In this document: piece by piece, positions 16,201 to 24,439 of the stretch | Layout of the letters: every line of letters starts with the position of its first letter | Position numbering within the stretch: position 1 is the stretch's first letter | Program-made: the position numbers and the translations under genes | Assembly: GCA_022822545.1 (NCBI GenBank) | Contig: JAJEBE010000044.1 | Span: forward strand, 1 to 42,360 | Direction: 5' to 3' | Length of the DNA stretch: 42,360 nt | DNA from: Anaerolineae bacterium | GTDB taxonomy: Bacteria; Chloroflexota; Anaerolineae; Aggregatilineales; Phototrophicaceae | The notes under the pieces: generated by a model | What the model saw: only the letters and a program-made list of their open reading frames with translations | The model's database searches: none | What the model was told of the DNA's origin: nothing

Positions 16201-18426
16201 TTATCCCCGGACCATTTCGATTGTGATATTGGCGCTCGGTTGGGTCGACTCAAAGCTGAAGCCGTCCGCCGCATGCGGGATGTAGCCATCGGCTTCAATG
16301 ACGACGCTGTAGGGGGTGTCAAAGGCGAGTGGTCGCGCAAACTGAAAGACGCCGTTGCGATCGCTGGTCACCAGATCGACAACTTGTTCCCGCTTCCATT
16401 CAAACTCGCTGGCGGCGTAATCTTCGCTAATGAGAACGATTGTGATATTGGGAATGCCTCGTTTGGTCGCGGCGTCAATGACCCTGCCGGACAAGATGGC
16501 GCCGTCAAATTGGGCGAAGCGGTCGATAGGCAACTGTCCGATGCCGATGGTGGCCGAGATATCCACAAGCAGGAGATTATTGACCAGCAATTGCAGCTCA
16601 TAGCTGCCGTCGGGCGGATCTGGCAGGGCGGCCAGGAAATCAGTGCCGGAGTTGGTCAGAGACCAGCGGTTGGACTGCTGGAAAAACACTTGCTCATCCA
16701 CCAGCCAGCGAAGCGTCCAGGGTGTGCCCAGCTCAATTCGTTGCCAATCAAAAAGGGCGTAAAGGTTAGAAATGGAGCTGGGAAAGCTGGCGGCGGGGGA
16801 AGCGGATAGGACATCGCCCGGGGTATCGGCGCTGGCGAATCGCAAGTTGGTGAAGACGCGAGGCAGGGGGGCGCCTTGGCTGCCAGCGACGAAAAAGTCT
16901 GATGTGGCGGAGAGCGACCCGTCAATATAGAGCTCGAGGCGATATTGCCCGGGCAGCAAGCCGCCGGTGGGGCCGACGCTTATCACTTTGGAACCATGGC
17001 TGTCATCGGACCAGGTATCGGCGGTTCGCGCGAATTCACTGCCGCGGAAATACCAGATGGCGGTCCAGGGCGTGCCGGCGCGCATATTGGCATGCAAAAA
17101 ACGCGCGTATGCGAGATTGCCGATCGGCACGATGGTGCCGTTTCCAATCAGATTGCCGGATTGATCGAGAGTGCCGAAGACGATATCGCTGAACTGCCCT
17201 TGCCCGTTCGCGCCGCCGCCGACGAGGATCTGCTGGCTGCCGGCGCTGGCGCCATCGATCAGCAGGGTGAATTCGTAAGCGCCGTTTGCCCAGGCCTGCT
17301 CACGCGCGCCGATGTGCCACATGCCCTGTTCGGCGCCGCTCCATCGTACCGCTGGCAAGCTGAAGACCCGGTCCGGTATGCCGTCACGGGTGACACGCAA
17401 CTCGTATACTGTCTCCGGCGTCATATTGTCGTAATCAAAGAACAGATAGAGGCTGCGCGCGTTGGCGGGCAGGGAGCCGACTACGGTCGCCGGCATGGCG
17501 CCCTGGATGGAGGGCGCGAAGAAGAGCCGGGAAATCCGGGGCGGAGACATGGGCGCAGCAGCGACCGACTCGGACGAGATCAGATGCGCATCCAAGCCGA
17601 GGCGCGCGCCGCGGATCAAGCTCTGTGCCAGGCCAAGTGGTCTTATAGTGCTGATGAAGTCGCCGACGGGTACGCAGAAGTCACTGCTATTGACCAAACC
17701 GTCGCGGTTGGTATCGTCAAGATAGCGGCAGTTTGTGGAAGAGCCGAAGCCGGTGAGCGGGGCATTAGTCGGGATGCCTATGAGTTGGCCGGACGAATTG
17801 TATGCGCCGCCGCCGGCCATCGTGCCAGGTATCTCGGCGCGGGTTTTGAACCAGGATCGGCTACCGCCAAGAGGCTCGGCCAGGAAAGCTGTTACCGTGC
17901 CACGGGTGATGGCGACGGGGTCATTGCCGATATCGGGATAACCGACGAAAGTCAAGTTGTCGTCGATCGTCACGGCATCCGAATTTCCGATTTCTACGAA
18001 TGGCAGAACGGGCAGCTCGCCCCTAGCGATCAGTCTGCCATCCAGTTCACGAGAAATGCGAACCAGAGCGATATCCAGGCCCAGGTCGGCATTGGCGATT
18101 TCAGCGCGATACTTGGGAATCGGCGGTTCATCGAGGTCAACGCTCAGGGATACTATCAGGGTATCGCCATCGCACTGACGGCTGGGGACGACGCCGCCCG
18201 CATTCGTTATGATCAGACCGTTTGCGCTTATCAATGTTCCGGTGCTGACGCAAGAAATGGCAAGACCGTCTTCGCTAGTCTTGGCATAGTAGATGAAGAC
18301 AGTAGCTCGCTTGGCCACCTCCAGGTTGGGGTCGACGCCCGGCTGCGCGGCGGCCGGCGGCAGGAGCAGGAGCGCTATCAACAGAGAGCAGAATCGCAGA
18401 AAGCAGCTCGGAAGTTGGCGGGCCAT
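16201..18426 (-). CDS. Exported trypsin-like pseudoprotease with Ig-like repeats and carboxypeptidase-regulatory domain
   Basis: 741 residues with an N-terminal signal peptide (LLIALLLLPPAAA). Residues about 35-270 have the S1/HtrA fold pattern, but the catalytic His position reads IITNAGGVV instead of TNxHVV, and the Ser motif GNSGG reads TMAGGG; only the Asp (DLGLDIALV) is kept, so it should not cleave peptides. A calcium-loop-like DTNRDGLVNSSDF lies near residue 250. Three related beta domains of about 105 residues follow (about 305-405, 410-515, 525-630), then a carboxypeptidase-regulatory-like domain (GRVIDAATKRGIPNITIVL to the end). Role unknown; binding or sensing is likelier than catalysis. 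Its start shares one base with the stop of the upstream 202-residue gene. Confidence 0.8.
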   Translation of the reverse strand: MARQLPSCFLRFCSLLIALLLLPPAAAQPGVDPNLEVAKRATVFIYYAKTSEDGLAISCVSTGTLISANGLIITNAGGVVPSRQCDGDTLIVSLSVDLDEPPIPKYRAEIANADLGLDIALVRISRELDGRLIARGELPVLPFVEIGNSDAVTIDDNLTFVGYPDIGNDPVAITRGTVTAFLAEPLGGSRSWFKTRAEIPGTMAGGGAYNSSGQLIGIPTNAPLTGFGSSTNCRYLDDTNRDGLVNSSDFCVPVGDFISTIRPLGLAQSLIRGARLGLDAHLISSESVAAAPMSPPRISRLFFAPSIQGAMPATVVGSLPANARSLYLFFDYDNMTPETVYELRVTRDGIPDRVFSLPAVRWSGAEQGMWHIGAREQAWANGAYEFTLLIDGASAGSQQILVGGGANGQGQFSDIVFGTLDQSGNLIGNGTIVPIGNLAYARFLHANMRAGTPWTAIWYFRGSEFARTADTWSDDSHGSKVISVGPTGGLLPGQYRLELYIDGSLSATSDFFVAGSQGAPLPRVFTNLRFASADTPGDVLSASPAASFPSSISNLYALFDWQRIELGTPWTLRWLVDEQVFFQQSNRWSLTNSGTDFLAALPDPPDGSYELQLLVNNLLLVDISATIGIGQLPIDRFAQFDGAILSGRVIDAATKRGIPNITIVLISEDYAASEFEWKREQVVDLVTSDRNGVFQFARPLAFDTPYSVVIEADGYIPHAADGFSFESTQPSANITIEMVRG

Positions 18427-19034
18427 CAGAATTGCAGGTTGTCCAAGAATGTATTCAGAGTCTGCAGCTCCCGCTGAAAAACGGTTGCGTCAGCGCGAAA
18501 AGAGATGACGAGCGCTTGCCCGCGGCGCACGGTCAAGATGTCCAAACCGTTGACGATTGAAGACAGGCCTTCCAGGAAGGGGCTGGTATCACGGGACACG
18601 TAGGAATACGACATCGTGATCGCTTGGGTTTCATCGGGCAAGGTATAGCTGTCATAGCCCAGAACAGTATAGTCAATCAGGACTTGCGCCCGCTGCAGGC
18701 TGAGGCGGTCGAGCAAGTTCCGCTCGGAACTGTCTGTGCCCGCCGGCAGAGAACTCACTTCGATCACGGTGTTGAAGCCGCGGTGGGACATATCGCGCAC
18801 GCGAAAGATATTGTTGTCCGATTCGTCCAGCAGCCAGCGCGCCGGATAACTTGCCGAGATGCCCGCCGCAGTATTGCTGTATGTGCTGGTCTGGTTCAGA
18901 CTGCTATCCCGTTGGTTCACACCTAGCGCAAAACCGATAATGATCAGGAAGTAACTTAATGCGATCGACCAGCGTTGGCGGGGCGTGATCTGAATGGCGG
19001 GAGAGCGCCCGGTTTCAAATTCCATTGCAGTCAT
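18426..19034 (-). CDS. Membrane-anchored protein with PsbP/Mog1-like extracytoplasmic domain (weak)
   Basis: 202 residues: a short cytoplasmic head, one membrane helix (about 22-41, ALSYFLIIIGFALGV) and an exported domain that begins ISASYPARWLLDESD. That opening, and the closing FRADATVFQRELQTLNTFLDNL, recall the PsbP-like/Mog1 fold (a YPxxW start and an F...L..IL ending), but the resemblance is weak. Both ends overlap neighbours (4 bases with the upstream gene, 1 with the downstream), so it is translated together with the PrsW-like protein and the pseudoprotease and probably works with them. Function unknown. Confidence 0.75.
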   Translation of the reverse strand: MTAMEFETGRSPAIQITPRQRWSIALSYFLIIIGFALGVNQRDSSLNQTSTYSNTAAGISASYPARWLLDESDNNIFRVRDMSHRGFNTVIEVSSLPAGTDSSERNLLDRLSLQRAQVLIDYTVLGYDSYTLPDETQAITMSYSYVSRDTSPFLEGLSSIVNGLDILTVRRGQALVISFRADATVFQRELQTLNTFLDNLQF

Positions 19035-19924
19035 CCGGCGCCGCCATAGGCTTCGCGTTCGCGCCGCTCGGAGGTGGAATAAAGGAAATAGGCGATCGCG
19101 AGCGACACTGACCAGGACGCCACCAGCATGGCCAGACCAAATAGCGGTCGATCGCTATTGCCCGCCTGGCTAAGAGGTCCGCTCATAAGGCCGGGATAGA
19201 GCGAGGTGATTAGACCGGCAACGACGGCGGCGACCAGCAAATTCGTCGGCAAGACCAGGGGAAAAGCATCGCCAAAGTAAGACTCGACAATGCCTAGGGC
19301 GATAAACAGGCTGGATGAAAACTGAATCGTGAGGTTTGCCAGGATGTATATCATCGCGACATCCCAGGTTGGCTCGAAACGCCAAATATGAACGAGATTC
19401 AGGTAGAAGCTGTAACCGACCGCGCTGGCAAAAGCGTATGCGATCGCATCGCTGCGCACGCGCAAACCCTGCGGATAAATCAGATAGCGCAGGACGATAA
19501 ACTTCAAGCCGACGTCAACGATGCCGGCGGTGACGGTATAACCGATGATCCGCGCAAATACCGATTGCAGCGGCAGCCAGCGTTCGACGGCGAAGAACGA
19601 CTCCACGAGCGGCAAGCCGATCGCCGACGCGGTCAAACCGGAGACAACTGCCACGCCAATCAAGCGGCGGCGCGGACGGGAATAGCGATACTCGGGCAAT
19701 ACCGACAGGCTCAGCCATAAGAGCAGGGGAAGGAGCGATACCAGGATGGATATGAGTCGGCTCAAAGCGGCATCGAGATGCAGCGGCAAGAATTCGGTCG
19801 CCAGCACGACTACTCCGGCCAGCAACGATACGATCGTCAGTTGCAAGCTCATGCGCCGCCAGACTGGCTGAAAGGCGTAAGTCTCCGCCTGGGATTGACT
19901 CGGTTGCGCTATCAAGAATTCCAC
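19031..19924 (-). CDS. Polytopic membrane protein resembling PrsW proteases without the catalytic glutamates
   Basis: 297 residues with about eight hydrophobic segments. The middle (TAGIVDVGLKFIVLRYLIYP, then RSDAIAYAFASAVGYSFYLNL) lines up with the PrsW pattern EExxK ... DGxxYGxxxGxGFxxxEN. However, the EE pair is VD and the EN glutamate is Leu. PrsW is an intramembrane protease that releases anti-sigma factors in Bacillus; with these residues gone this protein is probably not a protease. The assignment to the family is by eye and moderate. First gene of the five-gene minus-strand run. Confidence 0.6.
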   Translation of the reverse strand: MEFLIAQPSQSQAETYAFQPVWRRMSLQLTIVSLLAGVVVLATEFLPLHLDAALSRLISILVSLLPLLLWLSLSVLPEYRYSRPRRRLIGVAVVSGLTASAIGLPLVESFFAVERWLPLQSVFARIIGYTVTAGIVDVGLKFIVLRYLIYPQGLRVRSDAIAYAFASAVGYSFYLNLVHIWRFEPTWDVAMIYILANLTIQFSSSLFIALGIVESYFGDAFPLVLPTNLLVAAVVAGLITSLYPGLMSGPLSQAGNSDRPLFGLAMLVASWSVSLAIAYFLYSTSERREREAYGGAG

Positions 19925-19952
19925 CTGTTTACCAGAATTGCAACCAGCCGAC

Positions 19953-19982
19953 TATAATATAAAGCTACGAAATCGACCGCAA
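19953..19982 (-). promoter_or_regulatory. Candidate promoter of the minus-strand five-gene run
   Basis: Minus strand TTGCGG (19982-19977), a 17-base spacer and TATTAT (19959-19954), about 30 bases before the ATG at 19924. A TATAAT on the plus strand at 19953-19958 overlaps it and may be the -10 of the divergent binding-protein gene (with TTACCA 19929-19934, 18-base spacer). Confidence 0.5.
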
Positions 19983-20104
19983 AATGTAAAGAGTGTCTGA
20001 TCAGGTCTTTGCGTGCAGGGTTGCTAAGAGGTTGTGGATGCATGTCTTAAGGGACATCCCCGCGCCTAATCGGCTCGTCATAGTTTTGAGCAGAACGGCA
20101 GATA

Positions 20105-21709
20105 ATGTCAGATCTTAACAGATTAGCGGTTCTTCTGCTGATCATTTTTGTATTGGCGACCTGCAGCAAGGGACCGGCAGAAGCGCCTTGCGCAAAAGAC
20201 AGGCGCTGTCTTCGTTACGGCATAGCGGCTGATATCCCCATACTCGACCCGCATATTTCCGAATCGCAGGCAGCGGGCATCGTGTTCAGGCAGATATTCG
20301 ATACGCTGGTCTATCGCGATCCGGTCACACATGAATTCGTCCCGGGTTTGGCAACGGACTGGCAGATGACGCCGGATGGATTGCAGTACAGTTTTGAACT
20401 GCGGCAGGGTCTCATTTTTCATGATGGTAGTCCATTTGACGCTGCGGCCGTTGTCGCCAATATTGAGCGGATTTACAATTCGGATTTGTCAAGATCCTAT
20501 GCGCGCAGCCTGCTTGGCCCGCTCACGCAATATGAGATTCTGGGCGCATATTCCCTGCGTCTGACATTGGCGTCGCCGTTCCCGCCATTTCTCGATAGCC
20601 TGGCGCAGCCATTTCTTGGCATTGCCAGCCCGGCCGCACTGGAATCGTACAATAATTTGCGGCATCAGTTTCATCTGGCTGGCACGGGGCCATTCCGCCT
20701 GACAGAGTATTTGCCGGGCGAGCGGGCGGTTTTGCGTCGCTTTGAGGGCTATCGCGTCAATCCCGAGATTTATACGGAGCGCGCGGAAGAAGAATTTGAC
20801 CGCGTCGAATTCTTGTTCACGCGGGGTGATGATCTTGATGCGCTGGCAGCGCTGGACGAGCAGTTGGACGTGATCGATAATGTTTCACCGGCTGCGGCGC
20901 AGAACCTGGCCGGCAACAGTCGCGTGCAGTTATTGCCAAATGAGATTCCCGGAACAACGGTGCAGTTCCTGTTCAACACGCGCCGCGAGCATGTGGATCG
21001 ACGCGAAGTGCGCCTCGCGCTCCTGTTGGCGACGAACCGCGTCGCCATCATTGATCAAGTGTATTTCAACTTCTCGCCGCTGGCTTGGGCGCCGCTTTCG
21101 GAAAGTACCGGCTTCTCTCATACGGGCTATGTCAACCGATATGCCTTCGATTTGGATGCGGCGCAGGAGCTGTTGGCGGCAGCCGGTTATGCCGACAGCG
21201 ATGGCGACGGCATATTGGAGCGGGAGGGCGCGCCGCTTTCGCTCAGTATTGTTGCGCCGCCTTGGGGGGGCTTGCCCGCGGTGGCGTCGATGCTGCAACA
21301 GCAATGGCGCGCTATTGGGGTCGGCTTGAGAATCGAGCCGGCGCCAGGTGCCTCGAGACTGACGAGCTTGATTCTGGAAGGCCAACATGATCTTCTGCCG
21401 GTCGAGCGTTATGGCATTGATCCACAGCTGCTTAACACCATCTTCCTCGACAGCGGGGAATATGCAGCGTCACGCGCCCCTGACTCAGAATTAAACGACT
21501 TGCTATTAGATACAGCGCAACTGGCAGATCCGGAATTGCGCCGCAGCCGAGTGTATGACGCGCAGGCCAAGATAATGGATGCGGTCCTGATATTGCCGGT
21601 GCGGGAAGCGGTGCGCCTGACCGCGGCGCGCGCGGACCTTAAAAACCTGCGCTTCGACGCTTACGGTATCTATCCGCTGTTGCACAACGCCCGCTTTGCC
21701 GACGCTTAG
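20105..21709 (+). CDS. ABC transporter substrate-binding lipoprotein, peptide/nickel family (SBP_bac_5)
   Basis: Captures oligopeptides or a related solute outside the membrane. 534 residues with a lipoprotein signal ending LATC (Cys20). Family 5 hallmarks are visible: IPILDPHISES near the start, FRQIFDTLVYRDPVTHEFVPGLATDW, and QYSFELRQGLIFHDGSPFDAAAV (split here only for reading), with GTGPFRLTEYLPGE later. No permease or ATPase genes are adjacent, so the partner transporter is elsewhere. A Cys-rich start of the mature protein (CAKDRRCLRYG) is unusual. The stop lies one base from the convergent IPK stop, with no terminator between. Confidence 0.9.
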   Translation: MSDLNRLAVLLLIIFVLATCSKGPAEAPCAKDRRCLRYGIAADIPILDPHISESQAAGIVFRQIFDTLVYRDPVTHEFVPGLATDWQMTPDGLQYSFELRQGLIFHDGSPFDAAAVVANIERIYNSDLSRSYARSLLGPLTQYEILGAYSLRLTLASPFPPFLDSLAQPFLGIASPAALESYNNLRHQFHLAGTGPFRLTEYLPGERAVLRRFEGYRVNPEIYTERAEEEFDRVEFLFTRGDDLDALAALDEQLDVIDNVSPAAAQNLAGNSRVQLLPNEIPGTTVQFLFNTRREHVDRREVRLALLLATNRVAIIDQVYFNFSPLAWAPLSESTGFSHTGYVNRYAFDLDAAQELLAAAGYADSDGDGILEREGAPLSLSIVAPPWGGLPAVASMLQQQWRAIGVGLRIEPAPGASRLTSLILEGQHDLLPVERYGIDPQLLNTIFLDSGEYAASRAPDSELNDLLLDTAQLADPELRRSRVYDAQAKIMDAVLILPVREAVRLTAARADLKNLRFDAYGIYPLLHNARFADA

Positions 21710-21710
21710 G

Positions 21711-22502
21711 TCATTCGCTTGTGCTGATGCGCGTTCCGATTTTGGCGCCTTCCACCAGCAGATCGTGAAGAATTCGTTTGGCGTTGCCATTAGCGATGAC
21801 AATATTCAAGTCTGTATGTTGCTCCGCCAAGCCCAGCATTTCACGGACTTTCTGCTGCATGCCACCGGTGACATCAACGCCATCGGATGAGCCGAGGACG
21901 GACTCGTAGTGACCGATGTTGTCCGCGGTTATGTGTGGAATGACATGACCGTTCTGATCCAGGACGCCATCGACATTGCCAAGAAGAATAATATTCTTTG
22001 CTTGAAGGGGATCAACCATGTGAGCAAAGAGCGCTTCCGTCGAAATGATCGTCCCGCCCAGATTTTCATCAAGCGCGACATCGCCATGCACCAGGGGAAG
22101 ATAGCGCTTTTCCAAGGCTAGCGTGAGCGGGCGGGTATCGAGATGAACTAGGCTCTTATCACGGGCGATTTGAATGGCCGATGGCTGAAAGCGCAGCGCC
22201 GGCAAACCGGCCGCTAGCAGTTCGCTCAGTATTAACTGTGCAAGCTCGCTCGCCACCGCGCCAACGCGCGCGAATCCCAGATGATCTTCGGTGGTGCGGA
22301 CGCCATGTATCGTATTGTACTTCCGCGCTTCAAAATGTCCGAAGGAACCGCTGCCGTGGCCCAGGACAATGCGGCGATCCGGTTGCAGCGCGCGCAATTC
22401 CAGCAATTGCCGGGCGATATCCTGAATGGTCGCTCGCCGGAAGGATTTGGCCTGCCGCTTGTCGGTCACCAGGGAGCCGCCGAGTTTTATGAGCGTGGTC
22501 AT
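21711..22502 (-). CDS. Isopentenyl phosphate kinase (IPK)
   Basis: Phosphorylates isopentenyl phosphate to isopentenyl diphosphate with ATP, the last step of the alternative mevalonate route. 263 residues of the amino acid kinase superfamily: IKLGGSLVTDK at the N-terminus, the phosphate-binding GHGSGSFGH with the IPK-diagnostic His56, VHGDVALDENLGGTIISTE in the middle, and LGNVDGVLD then DVTGGMQQKV at the nucleotide site. The start overlaps the mevalonate kinase stop by 4 bases, giving ubiA-mvk-ipk as one operon. IPK is otherwise typical of archaea, plants and some Chloroflexota. Confidence 0.95.
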   Translation of the reverse strand: MTTLIKLGGSLVTDKRQAKSFRRATIQDIARQLLELRALQPDRRIVLGHGSGSFGHFEARKYNTIHGVRTTEDHLGFARVGAVASELAQLILSELLAAGLPALRFQPSAIQIARDKSLVHLDTRPLTLALEKRYLPLVHGDVALDENLGGTIISTEALFAHMVDPLQAKNIILLGNVDGVLDQNGHVIPHITADNIGHYESVLGSSDGVDVTGGMQQKVREMLGLAEQHTDLNIVIANGNAKRILHDLLVEGAKIGTRISTSE

Positions 22503-23449
22503 GGGCTTGCCAATTTCCCGGCAACGGACGAAGTGATGACCTGCTTTGCGCCAGCCGCCAGCAGCGCCGCCTCGACTGTCGGCATTGTATTTTCATCGAC
22601 CAAAGCGATGATGTTGCCGCCACGTCCGCCACCCGATAGTTTCGCGCCGCAAGCGCCGGCGACGAGCGCCGCCTCGACCAATCGGTCCAGGGCATCCGAG
22701 GATACGCCGAGTTGCCGTAGGAGTTCATGGTTGCGTGTCATCAACTTCCCGAGTTGCCGACTCTGCCCGGCTTCCACGAGCGCGCGCGCCTGCTCGGCCA
22801 GCGCGCCAATGCTTTCCAGCAGAGCGCGTGTTTGCCGCCTCTGGCCCCGGTAACGAGCGCGGACATCGGCGACAGTTTCCCTCGTAAGCGCGGCTATACC
22901 GGTATCGGCAACGACAAGATGTAGCGGGTCGGTGATACGTATGAAATCAAGCGCCTTGCCCTTGATGTAATAGACCGGCTTTTCGTATACGACAACGGTA
23001 TTGTCGATGCCGCTGGGTGTGCCGTGATGGAGCTTTTCCACCTCATACACGATGTCGTTCAATGCGTCATTGGGGAGGTCTCGCTTGAGAACGGCGGCGA
23101 GGGCTCGGCCCAAGGCGGCCGATACGGCAGCGCCGCTGCCCAAGCCGCTGGCAATCGGAATGTCGGAACGGAGAACGATCTCGCCACGCAATTGGCTGGC
23201 GCCAAAATGCCGCGCGGTCAACTGGACTAACGCCGCCAAGGGATCCTGGGCGGCTTCGCCACTGCCCGTCCAGCGGAACAGTGGCTGCGAATCCTGTTCC
23301 GCGTGTACTGACAGCGCATGATCGCAGATGTTGTAATCGGCGTAGGTGCGGACTTGTGAGAGAGGAAGCGCAATCGCCGGCATTCCGTAAACGACGGCGT
23401 GTTCGCCGACGAGGATGACCTTTGCGGGAGCGCTAGTCTGGCCGGCCAT
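22499..23449 (-). CDS. Mevalonate kinase
   Basis: Converts mevalonate and ATP to mevalonate 5-phosphate. 316-residue GHMP kinase: the opening APAKVILVGEHAVVYGMPAI is the mevalonate kinase signature, the ATP loop is IPIASGLGSGAAVSAAL, the catalytic Asp lies in GTPSGIDNTVV, and the C-terminal GHMP motif is GACGAKLSGGGRGG. It follows the UbiA-family gene by 6 bases and overlaps IPK by 4 bases. No phosphomevalonate kinase is present in the window, in line with the alternative route. Confidence 0.95.
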   Translation of the reverse strand: MAGQTSAPAKVILVGEHAVVYGMPAIALPLSQVRTYADYNICDHALSVHAEQDSQPLFRWTGSGEAAQDPLAALVQLTARHFGASQLRGEIVLRSDIPIASGLGSGAAVSAALGRALAAVLKRDLPNDALNDIVYEVEKLHHGTPSGIDNTVVVYEKPVYYIKGKALDFIRITDPLHLVVADTGIAALTRETVADVRARYRGQRRQTRALLESIGALAEQARALVEAGQSRQLGKLMTRNHELLRQLGVSSDALDRLVEAALVAGACGAKLSGGGRGGNIIALVDENTMPTVEAALLAAGAKQVITSSVAGKLASP

Positions 23450-23455
23450 AGCGCG

Positions 23456-24367
23456 TCACAAGAGGTACAGAATGACGAAGTAGGCGAGGGCGGCCGCGAT
23501 GATAGTCGCCTGCAAGGGTCGGTCGGTGAGCAGCACTTCATCCGGAGCGCTGCCTTCTTCTTCGACGTGAATCAAATAGAGATAGCGAAAGAGTCCGTAG
23601 ACCACGATGGGCACCGTAATCAGCCCGAGATTCTGGCCCTGCTTGATCAGGGTAGGCGCTTCTACCGTGTAGATAATATAAGTGATCAAGACGCAAGTGG
23701 TGACGATACGCAGCATGTCGTCCAGAAGCGCAAGGTTGTAACGGCGAAATATCTCTCTTGCGGCAGCCGCCTGATCCCCCAGCAGGGCAAGTTCCTGGCG
23801 GCGCTTGCCGATGACGAGAAACAGCGCCAAAAGCCCGCCAGAGGTGGTCAGCCAGGGCGACAGAGCGACATCAATTACGAGGCCGCCAGCCAGGATTCGC
23901 ATTACGAAACCAGCGGTTACGGCCAGAATGTCCAGAAGGACGACATTGCGAAGATAGAGCGAATACGCGATTTGCAGGAGCAGATAAGCGAGCAAGAGAA
24001 CGGCCAAGCGCCGCGCGAAGCTGTAGGCAACAGCAAGAACCATTATTGCCAGCAGCAAAGCAACAAGGCGCGCGACCGAAATCGAGACTTGGCCCGCCGC
24101 AATTGGGCGCTGGCTTTTGGTCGGATGCTGCCGATCAGATTCGACATCGACAATATCGTTAATAATATAAACGCAGCCGGAAGTCAGTATCATCAGGGCG
24201 CAGCAGATCAACACGCGGATGAACGACGCCTGATCAAAGAGTTGCGCGTTAAAGACAATGGCGGGAAAGACGAAGAGCACATTCTTCGTCCATTGTCTTG
24301 GGCGCATCGTCAGGATCAAGCTGTGGAAAATGCTCACTTTGGTCACCACACTGTTCGCGGTAGACAT
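23456..24367 (-). CDS. UbiA-family prenyltransferase, decaprenyl-phosphate phosphoribosyltransferase-like
   Basis: Integral membrane enzyme of 303 residues with about eight hydrophobic segments. RPRQWTKNVLVF-like opening (RPRQWTKNVLF here), the first Asp-rich motif NDIVDVESDRQHPTKSQRP and the second region YSLYLRNVVLLDILAV, then LVIGKRRQELALL, match the UbiA subgroup that puts phosphoribose on polyprenyl phosphate (Rv3806c in mycobacteria), rather than quinone-type UbiA. Substrate is inferred. It leads the operon ubiA-mvk-ipk, so isoprenoid supply and a consumer of polyprenyl phosphate are made together. Start chosen at ATG 24367; no clear Shine-Dalgarno, and the core could begin at the Met of MRPRQW. 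Confidence 0.82.
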   Translation of the reverse strand: MSTANSVVTKVSIFHSLILTMRPRQWTKNVLFVFPAIVFNAQLFDQASFIRVLICCALMILTSGCVYIINDIVDVESDRQHPTKSQRPIAAGQVSISVARLVALLLAIMVLAVAYSFARRLAVLLLAYLLLQIAYSLYLRNVVLLDILAVTAGFVMRILAGGLVIDVALSPWLTTSGGLLALFLVIGKRRQELALLGDQAAAAREIFRRYNLALLDDMLRIVTTCVLITYIIYTVEAPTLIKQGQNLGLITVPIVVYGLFRYLYLIHVEEEGSAPDEVLLTDRPLQATIIAAALAYFVILYLL

Positions 24368-24439
24368 CGGCTTTGGACAGGCGATAATGTCTCAAGAGAT
24401 TCGTAAAGGTCCGCGGCGCGCAAAAGAAAGTATCCAATC

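Noticed and set aside
16945..18477. 510-codon plus-strand open frame opposite the pseudoprotease
   Set aside because: The opposite strand has a signal peptide, recognisable domains and coupled neighbours; the plus-strand translation has none.
23399..24406. 335-codon plus-strand open frame opposite the UbiA gene
   Set aside because: The translation is polar and shows no domain; the minus strand encodes a clear UbiA-family membrane protein.
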